From: Gammaproteobacteria bacterium
Lineage (GTDB): Bacteria > Pseudomonadota > Gammaproteobacteria > Steroidobacterales > Steroidobacteraceae
Reading direction: 5' to 3'
NCBI GenBank assembly: GCA_016874555.1
Contig: VGTW01000001.1
Coordinates: forward strand, 1-64,000
DNA: 64,000 nucleotides
The first letter of the stretch is position 1. Every line of letters begins with the position of its first letter. The translations under genes and the position numbers were made by a program. The notes beneath the pieces are model-generated. The model saw only the letters and a list, made by a program, of their open reading frames with translations, was not told the origin of the DNA and made no database searches. Positions 55,911 through 64,000 of this stretch are shown here, piece by piece.

Positions 55911-55975
55911 ATCCTGCATGACCCAATCGTGGCTATGCCGAGGCACCCCTGCCCTGGTGCTCGGAGTGTTTACCA
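55911..55975 (+). repeat. Left copy of a 65-base inverted repeat
   Basis: This 65-base stretch, starting 7 bases before the DUF1838 ATG, matches the reverse complement of 57594-57658 with 5 mismatches. It encodes the signal-like start MTQSWLCRGTPALVLG. The two copies face inward around the DUF1838 and DUF1993 genes. Confidence 0.75.
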
Positions 55976-56844
55976 CGACCCCGGTTTTAGCGACCGACGA
56001 CCTGCTGGGTCCTACCGCGACTCGCGAAGGGGAAGAGGCCCTCGTCTGGGCCTCCAAGGTGACCTGCGTCACCACCGAAGGCGGGGTCACACGCTACGGG
56101 ATTTGGGAAGGCAAGATATACAGCCGAGCGCCGGGCGAGAAGGATCGGCAAATCTTCAATGTCATCGGAATCAACACCCGCCTCTGCGAGCGCCATGTGG
56201 ACCCCGCTCGCGGCAACGGTTAACGCAGCGTCTCGCGCGAGATCTTGATCTACCTCAACCTGCAGACCGGCGAGATTCTCAACCGCTGGCAGAACCCGTG
56301 GACCGGCGAAACCGTCGGGGTCATCCATGTGGCCAACGACCCCGTCAACGTGCGCCTGCCGCGGTTCGCACGCGAGCCCGACGGCAAGCCGATCGCGGTG
56401 ACGCTGCGCTAATACGATCAGTCGTTCGTGTCGTCGCGCGAGATTCCCTTTATTTACGAAATTCCGCTCGGCGGGTCCTACCAGGAGTACGTCGGTGGCA
56501 CTTACCCCGCAACGGAAATCTTCAGTGACTATTATCGAGCGAACGACTTCCTCGACCCCAACCGTACCCGCCTTGGCGAGTCGCGGATCTCACGGCAGCG
56601 TATCTCAAGCTGGCTACCCTGGATGAAGATGCATGACCTACCAGGTATCATAAGATTTAACGCCAACGGCTACTCGACCTTCGACAAGTCACGGATCCCG
56701 CCGCGGCTCACGCAGGTATTGATCATCCGCTATTCCGAATATCTCACTCCACCCCCGCTCGGCGACGGGCGCGAAAACGCCACCACCTGGACGGTTACCA
56801 AAAAGTGGATAGACGGGCGTCGATCGAATAAGGAGAACAAGTGA
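55918..56844 (+). pseudogene. DUF1838-family gene with two in-frame TAA codons
   Basis: One frame from ATG 55918 to TGA 56844 (308 codons) is continuous except for TAA at 56221-56223 and at 56410-56412. The three pieces together spell a DUF1838 protein: VWASKVTCVTTEGGVTRYGI, ILIYLNLQTGEILNRWQNPW, GVIHVANDPVNVRLPRFARE, EIPLGGSYQEYVGGTYPATE. No frameshift is seen. Both stops stand where Gln would fit (CAA to TAA). Usual stop codons elsewhere make recoding unlikely, so I call it a pseudogene in an early stage of decay, or sequencing error. Confidence 0.6.
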
Positions 56845-57350
56845 TGTCACTCAGCGTCTTCGCCGCCACGGTCGAGTTGTTTCTGCCCATTTTGGCCAAC
56901 CTCGGCAAAATGCTCGAAAAGGCCAAGGCTCATGCTGAGGCCAAAAAACTGGATGTGGGCGTCATCGAAAATTTGCGAATCGCGCCCGACATGTTTCCGC
57001 TCAAGAGACAGGTGCAGCTCGCAACCGATTTCGCCAAGAACAGCACGGCAAGACTAGCGGGTATCGAAGCGCCCAAGTTTCCCGACGAAGAGCAAACGCT
57101 AGATGAGCTCGGCGTACGAGTGCACAGCACGATCGCTTGGCTGCAGACCATCACCCCTGCCCAGCTTGAGGGTGCCCTGCAGCGACACATCGTGCTGCCG
57201 CTGCGCACGCGTACCCTCGAATTGGATGGTCTGCCTTTCATCCAGCGCTGGGCGCTACCCAATTTCTATTTTCACGTCACCACCACCTACACGCTGCTGC
57301 GTGAAGCCGGCGTAGAAGTCGGCAAGCAGGATTTTTTGGGCGGGGTCTAA
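56844..57350 (+). CDS. DUF1993-family protein
   Basis: A 168-residue helical protein of the DUF1993 family (DinB-like four-helix type): FAATVELFLPILANLGKML, IAPDMFPLKRQVQLATDFA and LPNFYFHVTTTYTLLREAG. The HxxxxY-rich end is typical. It overlaps the DUF1838 stop (TGATG), with AAGGAG 10 bases upstream. Biochemical role unknown. The next 115 bases to the right have no gene. Confidence 0.8.
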   Translation: MSLSVFAATVELFLPILANLGKMLEKAKAHAEAKKLDVGVIENLRIAPDMFPLKRQVQLATDFAKNSTARLAGIEAPKFPDEEQTLDELGVRVHSTIAWLQTITPAQLEGALQRHIVLPLRTRTLELDGLPFIQRWALPNFYFHVTTTYTLLREAGVEVGKQDFLGGV

Positions 57351-57465
57351 GCCAGGTCTCGGGCAGGCCCAGGCTGGGCGGAAACTCATCCCCCGCTGGC
57401 GACTGTCGGCGCTAAACGGGCTACCGCCCGTGTGATCGATCACCGCACGGCGACATCGCCTGCGA

Positions 57466-57651
57466 TCACGCGCAGCGGCATACGGTGGGCCGGAGCGTTA
57501 GCAACCACTCCAGAATATAAATGCGGCGCTCCCAACGATCGGCGAGCTCGCGGTCAAGATTGCCGGTCGGTTCGTCGGCTAACACCAGCGCCTTGGTCAA
57601 CAGTCCGAGCACCAGGGCAGAGGTGCCTCGGCATAGCCACGAGTGGGTCAT
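57466..57651 (-). pseudogene. ABC-ATPase fragment carrying the right repeat copy
   Basis: This minus frame of 61 codons starts inside the repeat (MTHSWLCRGTSALVLGLL) and passes into TKALVLADEPTGNLDREL, which is the Walker B and D-loop of LolD/YbbA-type ATPases. No P-loop precedes it and nothing sensible follows. Its ATG overlaps the ftsX-like stop as ATGA. It looks like a small fragment of an ABC gene fused to the repeated sequence. Confidence 0.5.
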
Positions 57652-57658
57652 GCAGAAT
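57594..57658 (-). repeat. Right copy of a 65-base inverted repeat
   Basis: Reverse-complement partner of 55911-55975 (60 of 65 bases identical by eye). It overlaps the last codons of the YbbP-like permease gene and the ABC fragment. Confidence 0.75.
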
Positions 57659-60152
57659 CTCCACGTAGCGTACTCGCCGGCGGTTGCTGCAACACGCTGC
57701 GAGTCGCTAGCCAGCCACTCGTCGCTACCAACAGACCGCCGCCAAATAGACCGATCACCCAGATCAAAGGATCAAATGCGTAGCTCACTTGTAGGATCTG
57801 CCTGGCGAGAAAATAACCGGCGATCGATGCGCCGATCGCGGCTAGAAACCCCGACAACAAACCGAGGGCGCTGAACTCTGCAATGATGCCGCGAGCGACG
57901 GTGCCACGGCTCGCTCCGAGCGTGCGTAACATCGCGCTTTCGTAACGACGCTCGTCGCGCGAAGCCTGCACGGCGGCCAGCAACACCACGAGTCCGGCGA
58001 ACAAGGTAAATACGAAAACGCTCTGTACCGCGAACACCGCTTTGTCAATAACCGAGCGCACTTGCGATAGCAGGTCATCAAGGTCGAATACCGAGACACT
58101 CGGGAAACGTCGTACGAGATCGGCGATCACTCTGCCGTCGCCAGGCTTTAAGTAGGCGCTCGTCATCCAAGTCCCCGCGAGCTCATCAAGTAAGCCTGGC
58201 GGAAAGACGACGAAAAAGTTGGGTTGAAAACCGTCCCACTTGATCTTGCGGACGCTGGCGACTTCCGCTTCGATGGTTTCACCAGCGACGTCAAAGGTCA
58301 TCTTGTCGCCGATGCGCAGCCCGAGACCCTGCTGATACTCATCGGAGATCGAGACCAGCGGCCGACCATGCTCGGCCGCCGTCCACCACCGTCCATCGAC
58401 GATGACGTTGTCACTGCCGAGTTCTGCTTGCCAGGTGATATTTTGATCGCGTCGTGAATAACCCTCGCCTCGCGGATCACTGAAGACGATAGTCTCAACA
58501 GACTTGTCATTGAGTTGCGTGAGGCGCGCGCGGATCATCGGCAGCGCCCGAGAGCGACTGGCGCCACTCTCCCCCAGAAAATCGAAGAAGGCCTCACGTT
58601 CGTCGGGCGGAATATTGATGAAAAAGAAGTTGGGAAGATCCGCAGGTAGGCTGCGTCGCCAATCATTTAGCAGGTCGTTGCGCACCACAGCGAGCAGCAA
58701 TAACACCATGAGACCCAAACCGAAAGCGACGATCTGCACCACGCTTTCAGCGCGGCGACGACTGAGATTGGCAATGCCGTAGCGCCATGAGACGCCCACC
58801 GTGCCGCGCAAAGATCCTGCGATACGTACGAGTATCCAACCGGCGACGCCCAGTACCGCGGTGAATACCGCAAGTCCGATCACAAAGCCAAAGAATAGGC
58901 GTAGATCGCGCACCACGTACCAGACAAGAAAGACGACGGCAGTCACTGCAGGTCCGAACGCCAGCCAAATCACTGGCGGTGGCGGCTCCATGTCACGACG
59001 CAGCACGCGGATGGCTGGGACACGCGAAAGCTGTAACAGCGGCGGTAGCGCAAATCCGGCAAGTAAAGCCACCGAGGTCAGAAGTCCGAGCGCGAGCGGC
59101 ACCAGGTCGGGTGGCGGCAAATCTGCCACCAAGAGCCCCTGCAGCGCCTGCAGAAGCCACTCCTGCGCCAAAAAACCGAGGGCCGCACCGAGCACGGCGG
59201 CGGCGAGGGCGATGATCAGCAGTTGTAGCAAGCTCACCGCTAGAATCAGTCCGCGAGTCGCACCCAGAGTTTTGAGTAGCGCCACGGAGTCGAAGTGTCG
59301 CTGCACGTAGCGTCGCGCAGCCATCGCGACCGCGATCGCGCACAGCAGCACAGCGACGAGACTCGCGAGACTGAGAAAACGTCCCGCACGATCGATGGCG
59401 TTCTGGATTTGCGGGCTGGCTTCGGCAATATCGCGCAAACGTTCGCCGCGCTGCTTTTTTTTGTCGAGCCAAATCTTGAAGCGTTCGATTTGCTGACGAT
59501 CGCCAGCGAACAACAGCGCATGGGTGGCGCGGGAGCCAGGCTGCAGCAAGCGGGTCGAAGGCAGATCGTCGGCATGCATCAGCATGGACGGCGCGAGCTC
59601 GCCGAAGCCGCCGCCCTGGTCAGGACGAGTAATCAGCACCCGCGTGATGCGGAAGTTCGCTGCGCCGACCGAGGCGTTATCGCCAACCCGCGCATCGAGC
59701 GCCGCAAGCAGTTTGGAGTCGGGCCAGACCTCACCGGGACGAGGTCCGCCATCAACAGGTGTTGGCGTGCCAAACGCCTGCGGCGCAACGCCGACCACGC
59801 CGCGTAACGGGTATCCCTCGCCCACCGCACGCAGGTTGGCCAGCTGGTTACGATTATCGCGAAAGACGACGCTCAACACCGAAGTCGTGCGCGCCGTGCG
59901 CAGCCCCCGATTCTTTGCCTCGACTGCGTACCTCTCGTCGAGCGCAGCCGAGGCCGACTCGAGCCGCAGGTCGGCAGCCAGCACTTCATTGGCCTGCAGG
60001 GCTACCGACTGACTGATGCGATTGACCAGAAAACTGACGCCGGTCAGGGCGCCCACGGCCACCGTTAGTGCTACCAAAAGAATACCGAGCTCGCCCGACC
60101 TCCACTCACGACCGAGCAGGCGCACCCCAAGAATTGTAGCGCGGCGCAGCAT
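57648..60152 (-). CDS. FtsX-like ABC permease (YbbP type)
   Basis: An 834-residue inner-membrane protein with an N-terminal helix (LLVALTVAVGALTGVSFLV), large periplasmic domain, and blocks of helices such as LASLVAVLLCAIAVAMAAR and VFVFTLFAGLVVLLAAVQAS. Two FtsX/MacB-type domains fit the YbbP family. It lies 2 bases after the ATPase gene. YbbA-YbbP pairs are thought to extract lipids or lipoprotein-like substrates from the membrane; the substrate here is unknown. Confidence 0.9.
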   Translation of the reverse strand: MLRRATILGVRLLGREWRSGELGILLVALTVAVGALTGVSFLVNRISQSVALQANEVLAADLRLESASAALDERYAVEAKNRGLRTARTTSVLSVVFRDNRNQLANLRAVGEGYPLRGVVGVAPQAFGTPTPVDGGPRPGEVWPDSKLLAALDARVGDNASVGAANFRITRVLITRPDQGGGFGELAPSMLMHADDLPSTRLLQPGSRATHALLFAGDRQQIERFKIWLDKKKQRGERLRDIAEASPQIQNAIDRAGRFLSLASLVAVLLCAIAVAMAARRYVQRHFDSVALLKTLGATRGLILAVSLLQLLIIALAAAVLGAALGFLAQEWLLQALQGLLVADLPPPDLVPLALGLLTSVALLAGFALPPLLQLSRVPAIRVLRRDMEPPPPVIWLAFGPAVTAVVFLVWYVVRDLRLFFGFVIGLAVFTAVLGVAGWILVRIAGSLRGTVGVSWRYGIANLSRRRAESVVQIVAFGLGLMVLLLLAVVRNDLLNDWRRSLPADLPNFFFINIPPDEREAFFDFLGESGASRSRALPMIRARLTQLNDKSVETIVFSDPRGEGYSRRDQNITWQAELGSDNVIVDGRWWTAAEHGRPLVSISDEYQQGLGLRIGDKMTFDVAGETIEAEVASVRKIKWDGFQPNFFVVFPPGLLDELAGTWMTSAYLKPGDGRVIADLVRRFPSVSVFDLDDLLSQVRSVIDKAVFAVQSVFVFTLFAGLVVLLAAVQASRDERRYESAMLRTLGASRGTVARGIIAEFSALGLLSGFLAAIGASIAGYFLARQILQVSYAFDPLIWVIGLFGGGLLVATSGWLATRSVLQQPPASTLRGDSA

Positions 60153-60154
60153 GA

Positions 60155-60832
60155 TCAGCCCGGCCCCATGCGCCCGGATTCCATGACCCAGACGCGACCG
60201 CAGCGCGCCGCAAGCGAGCGGTCATGGGTGACAAGTGCGAGCGTGGTGCCGGAGGTGGCGTTAAGATCAAACAGCAAATCAGCAATCTTTGCCCCCGTAC
60301 CGGTATCGAGATTACCCGTGGGTTCATCGGCGAATAGCACCGCAGGCCGCGTGACGAAAGCGCGCGCGATCGCCACGCGCTGCTGCTCACCGCCTGAAAG
60401 TTGCCTTGGATAGTGGTCAACTCGCTCGCGCAGGCCGACACGCTCGAGCGCTTCGAGTGCTCCGCCACGTGCATCGCGGCGATCCGCGAGCTCCAGCGGC
60501 AGCATCACGTTTTCGAGTGCAGTCAATGCCGGCACCAGATGAAACGACTGAAACACAAAACCTACCCGCTCGGCACGCAATCGCGCCCGCCCATCTTCAT
60601 CGAGCGAGGTGAGATCGACGCCATCGAGTAACACCTTGCCCTCGCTTGGCACGTCGAGTCCTGCCAGTAACGCCAACAAGGTCGATTTACCGGCTCCGGA
60701 AACGCCAACGATGGCGACCGACTCACCGGCATGCACCTGGAACGAGACCTGCTGAACGATGGTCAGCGTACCTTCTGGACTGCTAACCTGTTTGCTGAGG
60801 TCCCGAACTTCGAGGACGATATCTTTGGTCAC
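60155..60832 (-). CDS. ABC transporter ATPase (YbbA type)
   Basis: A 225-residue ATPase from GTG 60832. Walker A (VGVSGAGKSTLLALLAG), signature (LSGGEQQRVAIARAF), Walker B (LFADEPTGNLDTG) and H-loop (LVTHDRSLA) are all present. The longer frame to 60919 lies over the divergent tesA gene. Divergence from tesA and pairing with an FtsX-like permease match the E. coli tesA/ybbA-ybbP order. Confidence 0.92.
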   Translation of the reverse strand: MTKDIVLEVRDLSKQVSSPEGTLTIVQQVSFQVHAGESVAIVGVSGAGKSTLLALLAGLDVPSEGKVLLDGVDLTSLDEDGRARLRAERVGFVFQSFHLVPALTALENVMLPLELADRRDARGGALEALERVGLRERVDHYPRQLSGGEQQRVAIARAFVTRPAVLFADEPTGNLDTGTGAKIADLLFDLNATSGTTLALVTHDRSLAARCGRVWVMESGRMGPG

Positions 60833-61460
60833 AAAACGTTCCTTCGTCTTGGCGTCGCTACTAGCTAACCTGCCGACTTGGGCCTTGGGCAATGACGCGC
60901 GCGGCAAGTTCCCGACCATCCTGGTCCTGGGGGATAGCGTCAGCGCCGGTTACGGACTCACGAACGGCGAAGGCTGGGTGGCTGTGCTGCAGGCGCGACT
61001 CAAGGCTCAAGGTTACGGGTACCGCGTGGTCAATGCCAGCGTTAGCGGCGAAACCACAACCGGTGGACTTGCAAGACTTCCGCGAGCGCTCAGCGTGCAT
61101 CGACCCGAAATCGTCATCGTCGAACTCGGGGGCAACGACGGGCTCCGGGCGCTACCGCTGGAAACCTCCAGGGCCAATCTAGACAAAATCATCCAGTCCG
61201 CAAAAACGTCCGGTGCAAAAGTGCTGCTGCTCGGTATGAAGATCCCGCCAAATTATGGGCTGCGGTACTCGGCCGGCTTCGAGCAAGTCTTCAAAGACCT
61301 AGCACGCCAGCACAAGCTACCGTTCGAACCCTTTTTTCTCGAGAAAATCGCACTCGTTCCCGGCATGATTCAGGCTGACGGTTTACATCCTACGGCAAAG
61401 GCCCAACCGATCATGCTCGATACTATCTGGCCGGTGTTGAAGCCGATGTTACAGCGCTGA
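60825..61460 (+). CDS. tesA: Acyl-CoA thioesterase/lysophospholipase TesA (GDSL type)
   Basis: About 211 residues of a periplasmic SGNH hydrolase. The signal is KRSFVLASLLANLPTWALG, then LVLGDSVSAGYGLTNGEGW with the Ser of GDS, VNASVSGETT, ELGGNDGLRALP and DGLHPTAKAQ for the acid-base pair. The start is probably TTG at 60825, since no ATG or GTG fits; the nearest ATG would place the signal badly. It overlaps the divergent ybbA start by 8 bases. Confidence 0.85.
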   Translation: MVTKRSFVLASLLANLPTWALGNDARGKFPTILVLGDSVSAGYGLTNGEGWVAVLQARLKAQGYGYRVVNASVSGETTTGGLARLPRALSVHRPEIVIVELGGNDGLRALPLETSRANLDKIIQSAKTSGAKVLLLGMKIPPNYGLRYSAGFEQVFKDLARQHKLPFEPFFLEKIALVPGMIQADGLHPTAKAQPIMLDTIWPVLKPMLQR

Positions 61461-61507
61461 CTCGGACTCGATCGCGATAATTTTTGCAGTTTCGCTGAGG
61501 TTCTTGT

Positions 61508-63181
61508 ATGTCGAAAGTCTGGCTTGCTTCTTATCCGACTGGCGTAGCGGCTGAAATCGATCCGCAACAATACCGCTCGCTCGCCGACATGGCGGAGAGG
61601 AGCTTCTCGGAGTTCGCCTCGCGTCCGGCTTATGTACAGATGGACAAGTCAATCAACTACGGCGAACTGGATCGCGACTCGCAAGCCTTCGGCGCATGGT
61701 TGCAACAGCGGGCTGGCCTGAAGCGCGGTGATCGCGTCGCCATCATGATGCCTAACGTGCTGCAGTATCCGATCACTTTGTTCGGTGTGCTTCGCGCCGG
61801 CGGTACGGTGGTCAACACCAATCCGCTTTACACCGCCCGTGAACTCGAACACCAGCTACGCGACTCCGGCGCCGAAACCATCATCATCCTCGAAAACTTT
61901 GCCCACGTATTGCAGGAAGTGATCGGGAGCACGCGCGTGCGTACCGTGATCGTGACCAGCGTCGGCGAACTGCTCGGCTTTCCCAAAGGCAAGATCATCG
62001 ACTTTGTGGTCCGACGCGTTCGCAAAGCCGTTCCACCGTGGCAATTGTCTGGCGCCTTACGCTTCGCTGCAGTGCTGCGCGAGGGGCGCACGCTGCAGCT
62101 GACCAAGCTCGATCTGCATCATGGTGATCTGGCCTTCCTGCAATACACCGGCGGCACGACAGGCGTTTCGAAGGGCGCCATGTTGAGTCACGGCAATATG
62201 GTCGCCAACGTACTGCAGTCCACGGCCTGGACCGAGCCCGTGATGCCGCGCGGCGAAGTCGGCATTGCCATCACGGCGTTACCTCTTTACCACATCTTTG
62301 CCCTGACGGCGAACTGCATCCTCTTCCTGCGCTTGGGTTGGACTAATATATTGATCACCAACCCGCGTGATTTTCCAGGCTTCATCGCCGAGCTCAAAAA
62401 ATATCGCTTCACCTACATGTCGGGGGTCAACACGCTATTCAACGCGCTGCTGCATACGCCCGGCTTCGATCAACTCGACTTCACCAATCTGCGTTGCACA
62501 CTGGGCGGCGGTATGGCCGTGCAGCGCGCGGTCGCCGAGCGCTGGAAGCAAGTGACCGGCTGCATCCTCACTCAGGCCTGGGGTCTCACCGAAACGTCGC
62601 CCGCCGCCTGCATCAACCCGATCGCCGTCGACTTTAACGATTCGATCGGTTTACCGATCTCATCGACCGAGATCGGTATCGCCGATGACAACGGCAACAT
62701 GCTGCCGACCGGCGAACTCGGCGAGATCTGCGTGCGCGGTCCGCAAGTCATGCAGGGCTACTACAACCGCCCCGAAGAAACCGCAAAGGTGATGCTGCCC
62801 GGCGGTTGGCTACGGACAGGAGACATCGGCCACATGGACGACAAAGGCTTCGTCTACATCGAAGATCGCAAGAAGGACATGATCAACGTCTCGGGCTTCA
62901 ATGTTTACCCGAACGAAGTCGAGGGCGTCGCCGTCACCCACCCGGGCGTGCTCGAAGTGGCTGCAGTCGCCAAGACCGACGAGCGTTCCGGCGAAGCGGT
63001 AGCGCTTTTCGTGGTACGCAAAGATCCGAAGCTCACCGAGAACGACATCATCGAGTACTGCCGCGCCGCGCTCACTGGCTACAAGGTGCCGCACTACGTT
63101 TATTTCCGCAGCGAACTGCCGAAGACCAACGTCGGTAAGATTTTGCGGCGCGAGCTGCGCGACGAAGCGCAAAAACTCTAG
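61508..63181 (+). CDS. fadD: Long-chain fatty-acid-CoA ligase
   Basis: A 557-residue AMP-forming ligase. Motifs are YTGGTTGVSKGAMLSHGNM (P-loop), TQAWGLTETSPAACINPI, GGWLRTGDIGHMDDKGF and RKKDMINVSGFNVYPNEVEG, and the catalytic Lys in NVGKILRRELRD. This activates fatty acids as CoA thioesters for FadE. The length is typical of gammaproteobacterial FadD. The stop overlaps the dGTPase gene end by 4 bases. Confidence 0.95.
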   Translation: MSKVWLASYPTGVAAEIDPQQYRSLADMAERSFSEFASRPAYVQMDKSINYGELDRDSQAFGAWLQQRAGLKRGDRVAIMMPNVLQYPITLFGVLRAGGTVVNTNPLYTARELEHQLRDSGAETIIILENFAHVLQEVIGSTRVRTVIVTSVGELLGFPKGKIIDFVVRRVRKAVPPWQLSGALRFAAVLREGRTLQLTKLDLHHGDLAFLQYTGGTTGVSKGAMLSHGNMVANVLQSTAWTEPVMPRGEVGIAITALPLYHIFALTANCILFLRLGWTNILITNPRDFPGFIAELKKYRFTYMSGVNTLFNALLHTPGFDQLDFTNLRCTLGGGMAVQRAVAERWKQVTGCILTQAWGLTETSPAACINPIAVDFNDSIGLPISSTEIGIADDNGNMLPTGELGEICVRGPQVMQGYYNRPEETAKVMLPGGWLRTGDIGHMDDKGFVYIEDRKKDMINVSGFNVYPNEVEGVAVTHPGVLEVAAVAKTDERSGEAVALFVVRKDPKLTENDIIEYCRAALTGYKVPHYVYFRSELPKTNVGKILRRELRDEAQKL

Positions 63182-64000
63182 AGCGGGTCATCGGCGCTGA
63201 ACAGGCGCCGATGCTCGCCGATGGCGTAACGATCCGTCATGCCGGCCACGTAGTCGGCCACCGCGCGCGCCCGACCCGCGAGCCCCGCGGCCGACTCTGC
63301 CGTTGCCGCTGCATCGCGATGCTCGCGTGGTAGCAGATCGATGTCGCGCATCAAGCCCGCGAACAACTCACGCAACACTTTGCGTGCCTTATCAGTCATG
63401 CCGAGTACGCGGTGGTGACGATACAGATTGGCATTCAAGAAACGCTTGAGTTCGAGATGCTCGGCGTAGGCAGCCTCACTCAAAGAAATCAAGGGTGATT
63501 CCTGGCTGCGTACGTCATCGATGCTGCGCACCCTCGCAGCGGCGATCTGAGCGCGGCTAGTGTTGACCACATCGACGACCACGCGATTGATCATGCGGCG
63601 GATGGTCTCGTGGATCACCCGGCGTCCGGTAAGTTGCGGATAGCGCTCGAGTACCGCCGCGTATTCGCGACCGAAAACGACCACCTCGCGAAGTGCATCG
63701 ATCTCCACGAGTCCAGAGCGCAGGCCATCGTCGACATCGTGATTGTTATAGGCAATCGCGTCGGCTAAGTTGGCGAGCTGCGCTTCGAGGCCGGGCTGTT
63801 GGCGCCGCAAAAAGCGCTCGCCGAGTTCACCGAGCAGTCGGGCATTGTTAGCCGAACAGTGCTTGAGAATACCCTCGCGAGTTTCGAAGGTCAGATTGAG
63901 TCCTGGGAAGTCTGCATAACGCTCCTCTAGCAAATCGACCACGCGCAGCGACTGCAGGTTGTGTTCAAAGCCGCCGTAGTCCCACATGCATTCATTGAGC
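63178..64000 (-). CDS. dGTPase-family (HD-domain) phosphohydrolase, C-terminal part (runs off window)
   Basis: The last 274 residues of a dGTPase-like HD hydrolase. GGFEHNLQSLRVVDLLEERY and LADAIAYNNHDVDDGLRSGL (the late HD-region metal ligand) identify it. The ATG seen at 63987 is internal, because the frame reads on to 64000 as LNECMWDYGG and must continue. The catalytic N-terminus is outside. Members hydrolyse dNTPs to nucleosides and triphosphate. Confidence 0.85.
   Translation of the reverse strand, partial: LNECMWDYGGFEHNLQSLRVVDLLEERYADFPGLNLTFETREGILKHCSANNARLLGELGERFLRRQQPGLEAQLANLADAIAYNNHDVDDGLRSGLVEIDALREVVVFGREYAAVLERYPQLTGRRVIHETIRRMINRVVVDVVNTSRAQIAAARVRSIDDVRSQESPLISLSEAAYAEHLELKRFLNANLYRHHRVLGMTDKARKVLRELFAGLMRDIDLLPREHRDAAATAESAAGLAGRARAVADYVAGMTDRYAIGEHRRLFSADDPL

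Noticed and set aside
55918-56844. TAA read as glutamine (genetic-code change)
   Set aside because: Other genes here, for example dinB, end in TAA as usual, so recoding across the genome is not supported.
1-64000. CRISPR arrays, rRNA, tRNA, phage genes
   Set aside because: No regularly spaced repeats, no rRNA or tRNA-like sequence and no phage structural genes were seen by eye.

Overview
The window looks like a chromosomal stretch of a free-living, GC-rich gammaproteobacterium. The evidence is E. coli-type FadE, DinB, OxyR and a divergent tesA/ybbA-ybbP arrangement, a type II secretion accessory protein (GspB), a rhombosortase, a propionyl-CoA/methylmalonyl-CoA operon and a 326-residue malate dehydrogenase. 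I would guess a lineage near Xanthomonadales, Nevskiales or Steroidobacterales, but this is inference from gene content only. I saw no rRNA, tRNA, CRISPR array, prophage or recognisable insertion-sequence transposase.

Layout. 0-1.7 kb: a minus-strand operon of a YtrA-type GntR repressor, an ABC ATPase and an ABC permease cut by the window edge, preceded by a palindromic operator candidate. 1.7-10.4 kb: malate dehydrogenase with a clear terminator, FadE, a tiny membrane ORF, DinB, rhombosortase, a phosphopantetheinyl transferase, GspB, and a one-chain fusion of fatty-acid kinase parts (DhaL plus DegV). 10.4-17.7 kb: propionyl-CoA to succinyl-CoA genes (epimerase-like VOC protein, biotin-dependent carboxylase alpha and beta, MeaB, methylmalonyl-CoA mutase). 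17.8-21.9 kb: a lipocalin-rhodanese fusion lipoprotein, an exported unknown, an ATP/ADP-carrier-like transporter and an exported NAD(P)-binding protein.

21.9-27.4 kb is the most unusual part. A beta-CASP metallo-beta-lactamase gene, already carrying frameshifts, is split by a 4.19 kb segment flanked by the same 7 bases (GTGCACA). The segment begins inside a macrodomain gene and ends inside a gene with a twin-arginine signal, and carries an intact three-gene operon (membrane protein, alpha/beta hydrolase with a cysteine nucleophile, exported esterase). It looks like a captured fragment of foreign DNA.

27.5-43.8 kb: an isoquinoline 1-oxidoreductase-like molybdenum enzyme, an M20 peptidase, a WD40 protein and a COG0523 GTPase with eroded GTPase motifs next to a Zur-like regulator, small transporters, a nitrilase-fold protein lacking the catalytic cysteine, MaoC, a D-2-hydroxyacid dehydrogenase and an RND efflux pump. 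43.9-47.8 kb: the conserved Anbu / transglutaminase / alpha-E / ATP-grasp cluster, whose biochemical role is still poorly defined. 48-52 kb: AhpC-AhpD facing OxyR, photolyase and small proteins. 52-64 kb: an exported aldo/keto reductase, acyl-CoA dehydrogenase, a LysR regulator facing a DUF1838 gene with two in-frame TAA codons, a 65-base inverted repeat around that locus, the YbbA-YbbP/TesA block, FadD and a dGTPase-like gene cut by the window end.

Functionally the region is rich in fatty-acid and odd-chain acyl-CoA breakdown (FadE, FadD, a second acyl-CoA dehydrogenase, TesA, propionyl-CoA operon, MaoC) and in stress or metal handling (OxyR-AhpCD, photolyase, DinB, Zur).
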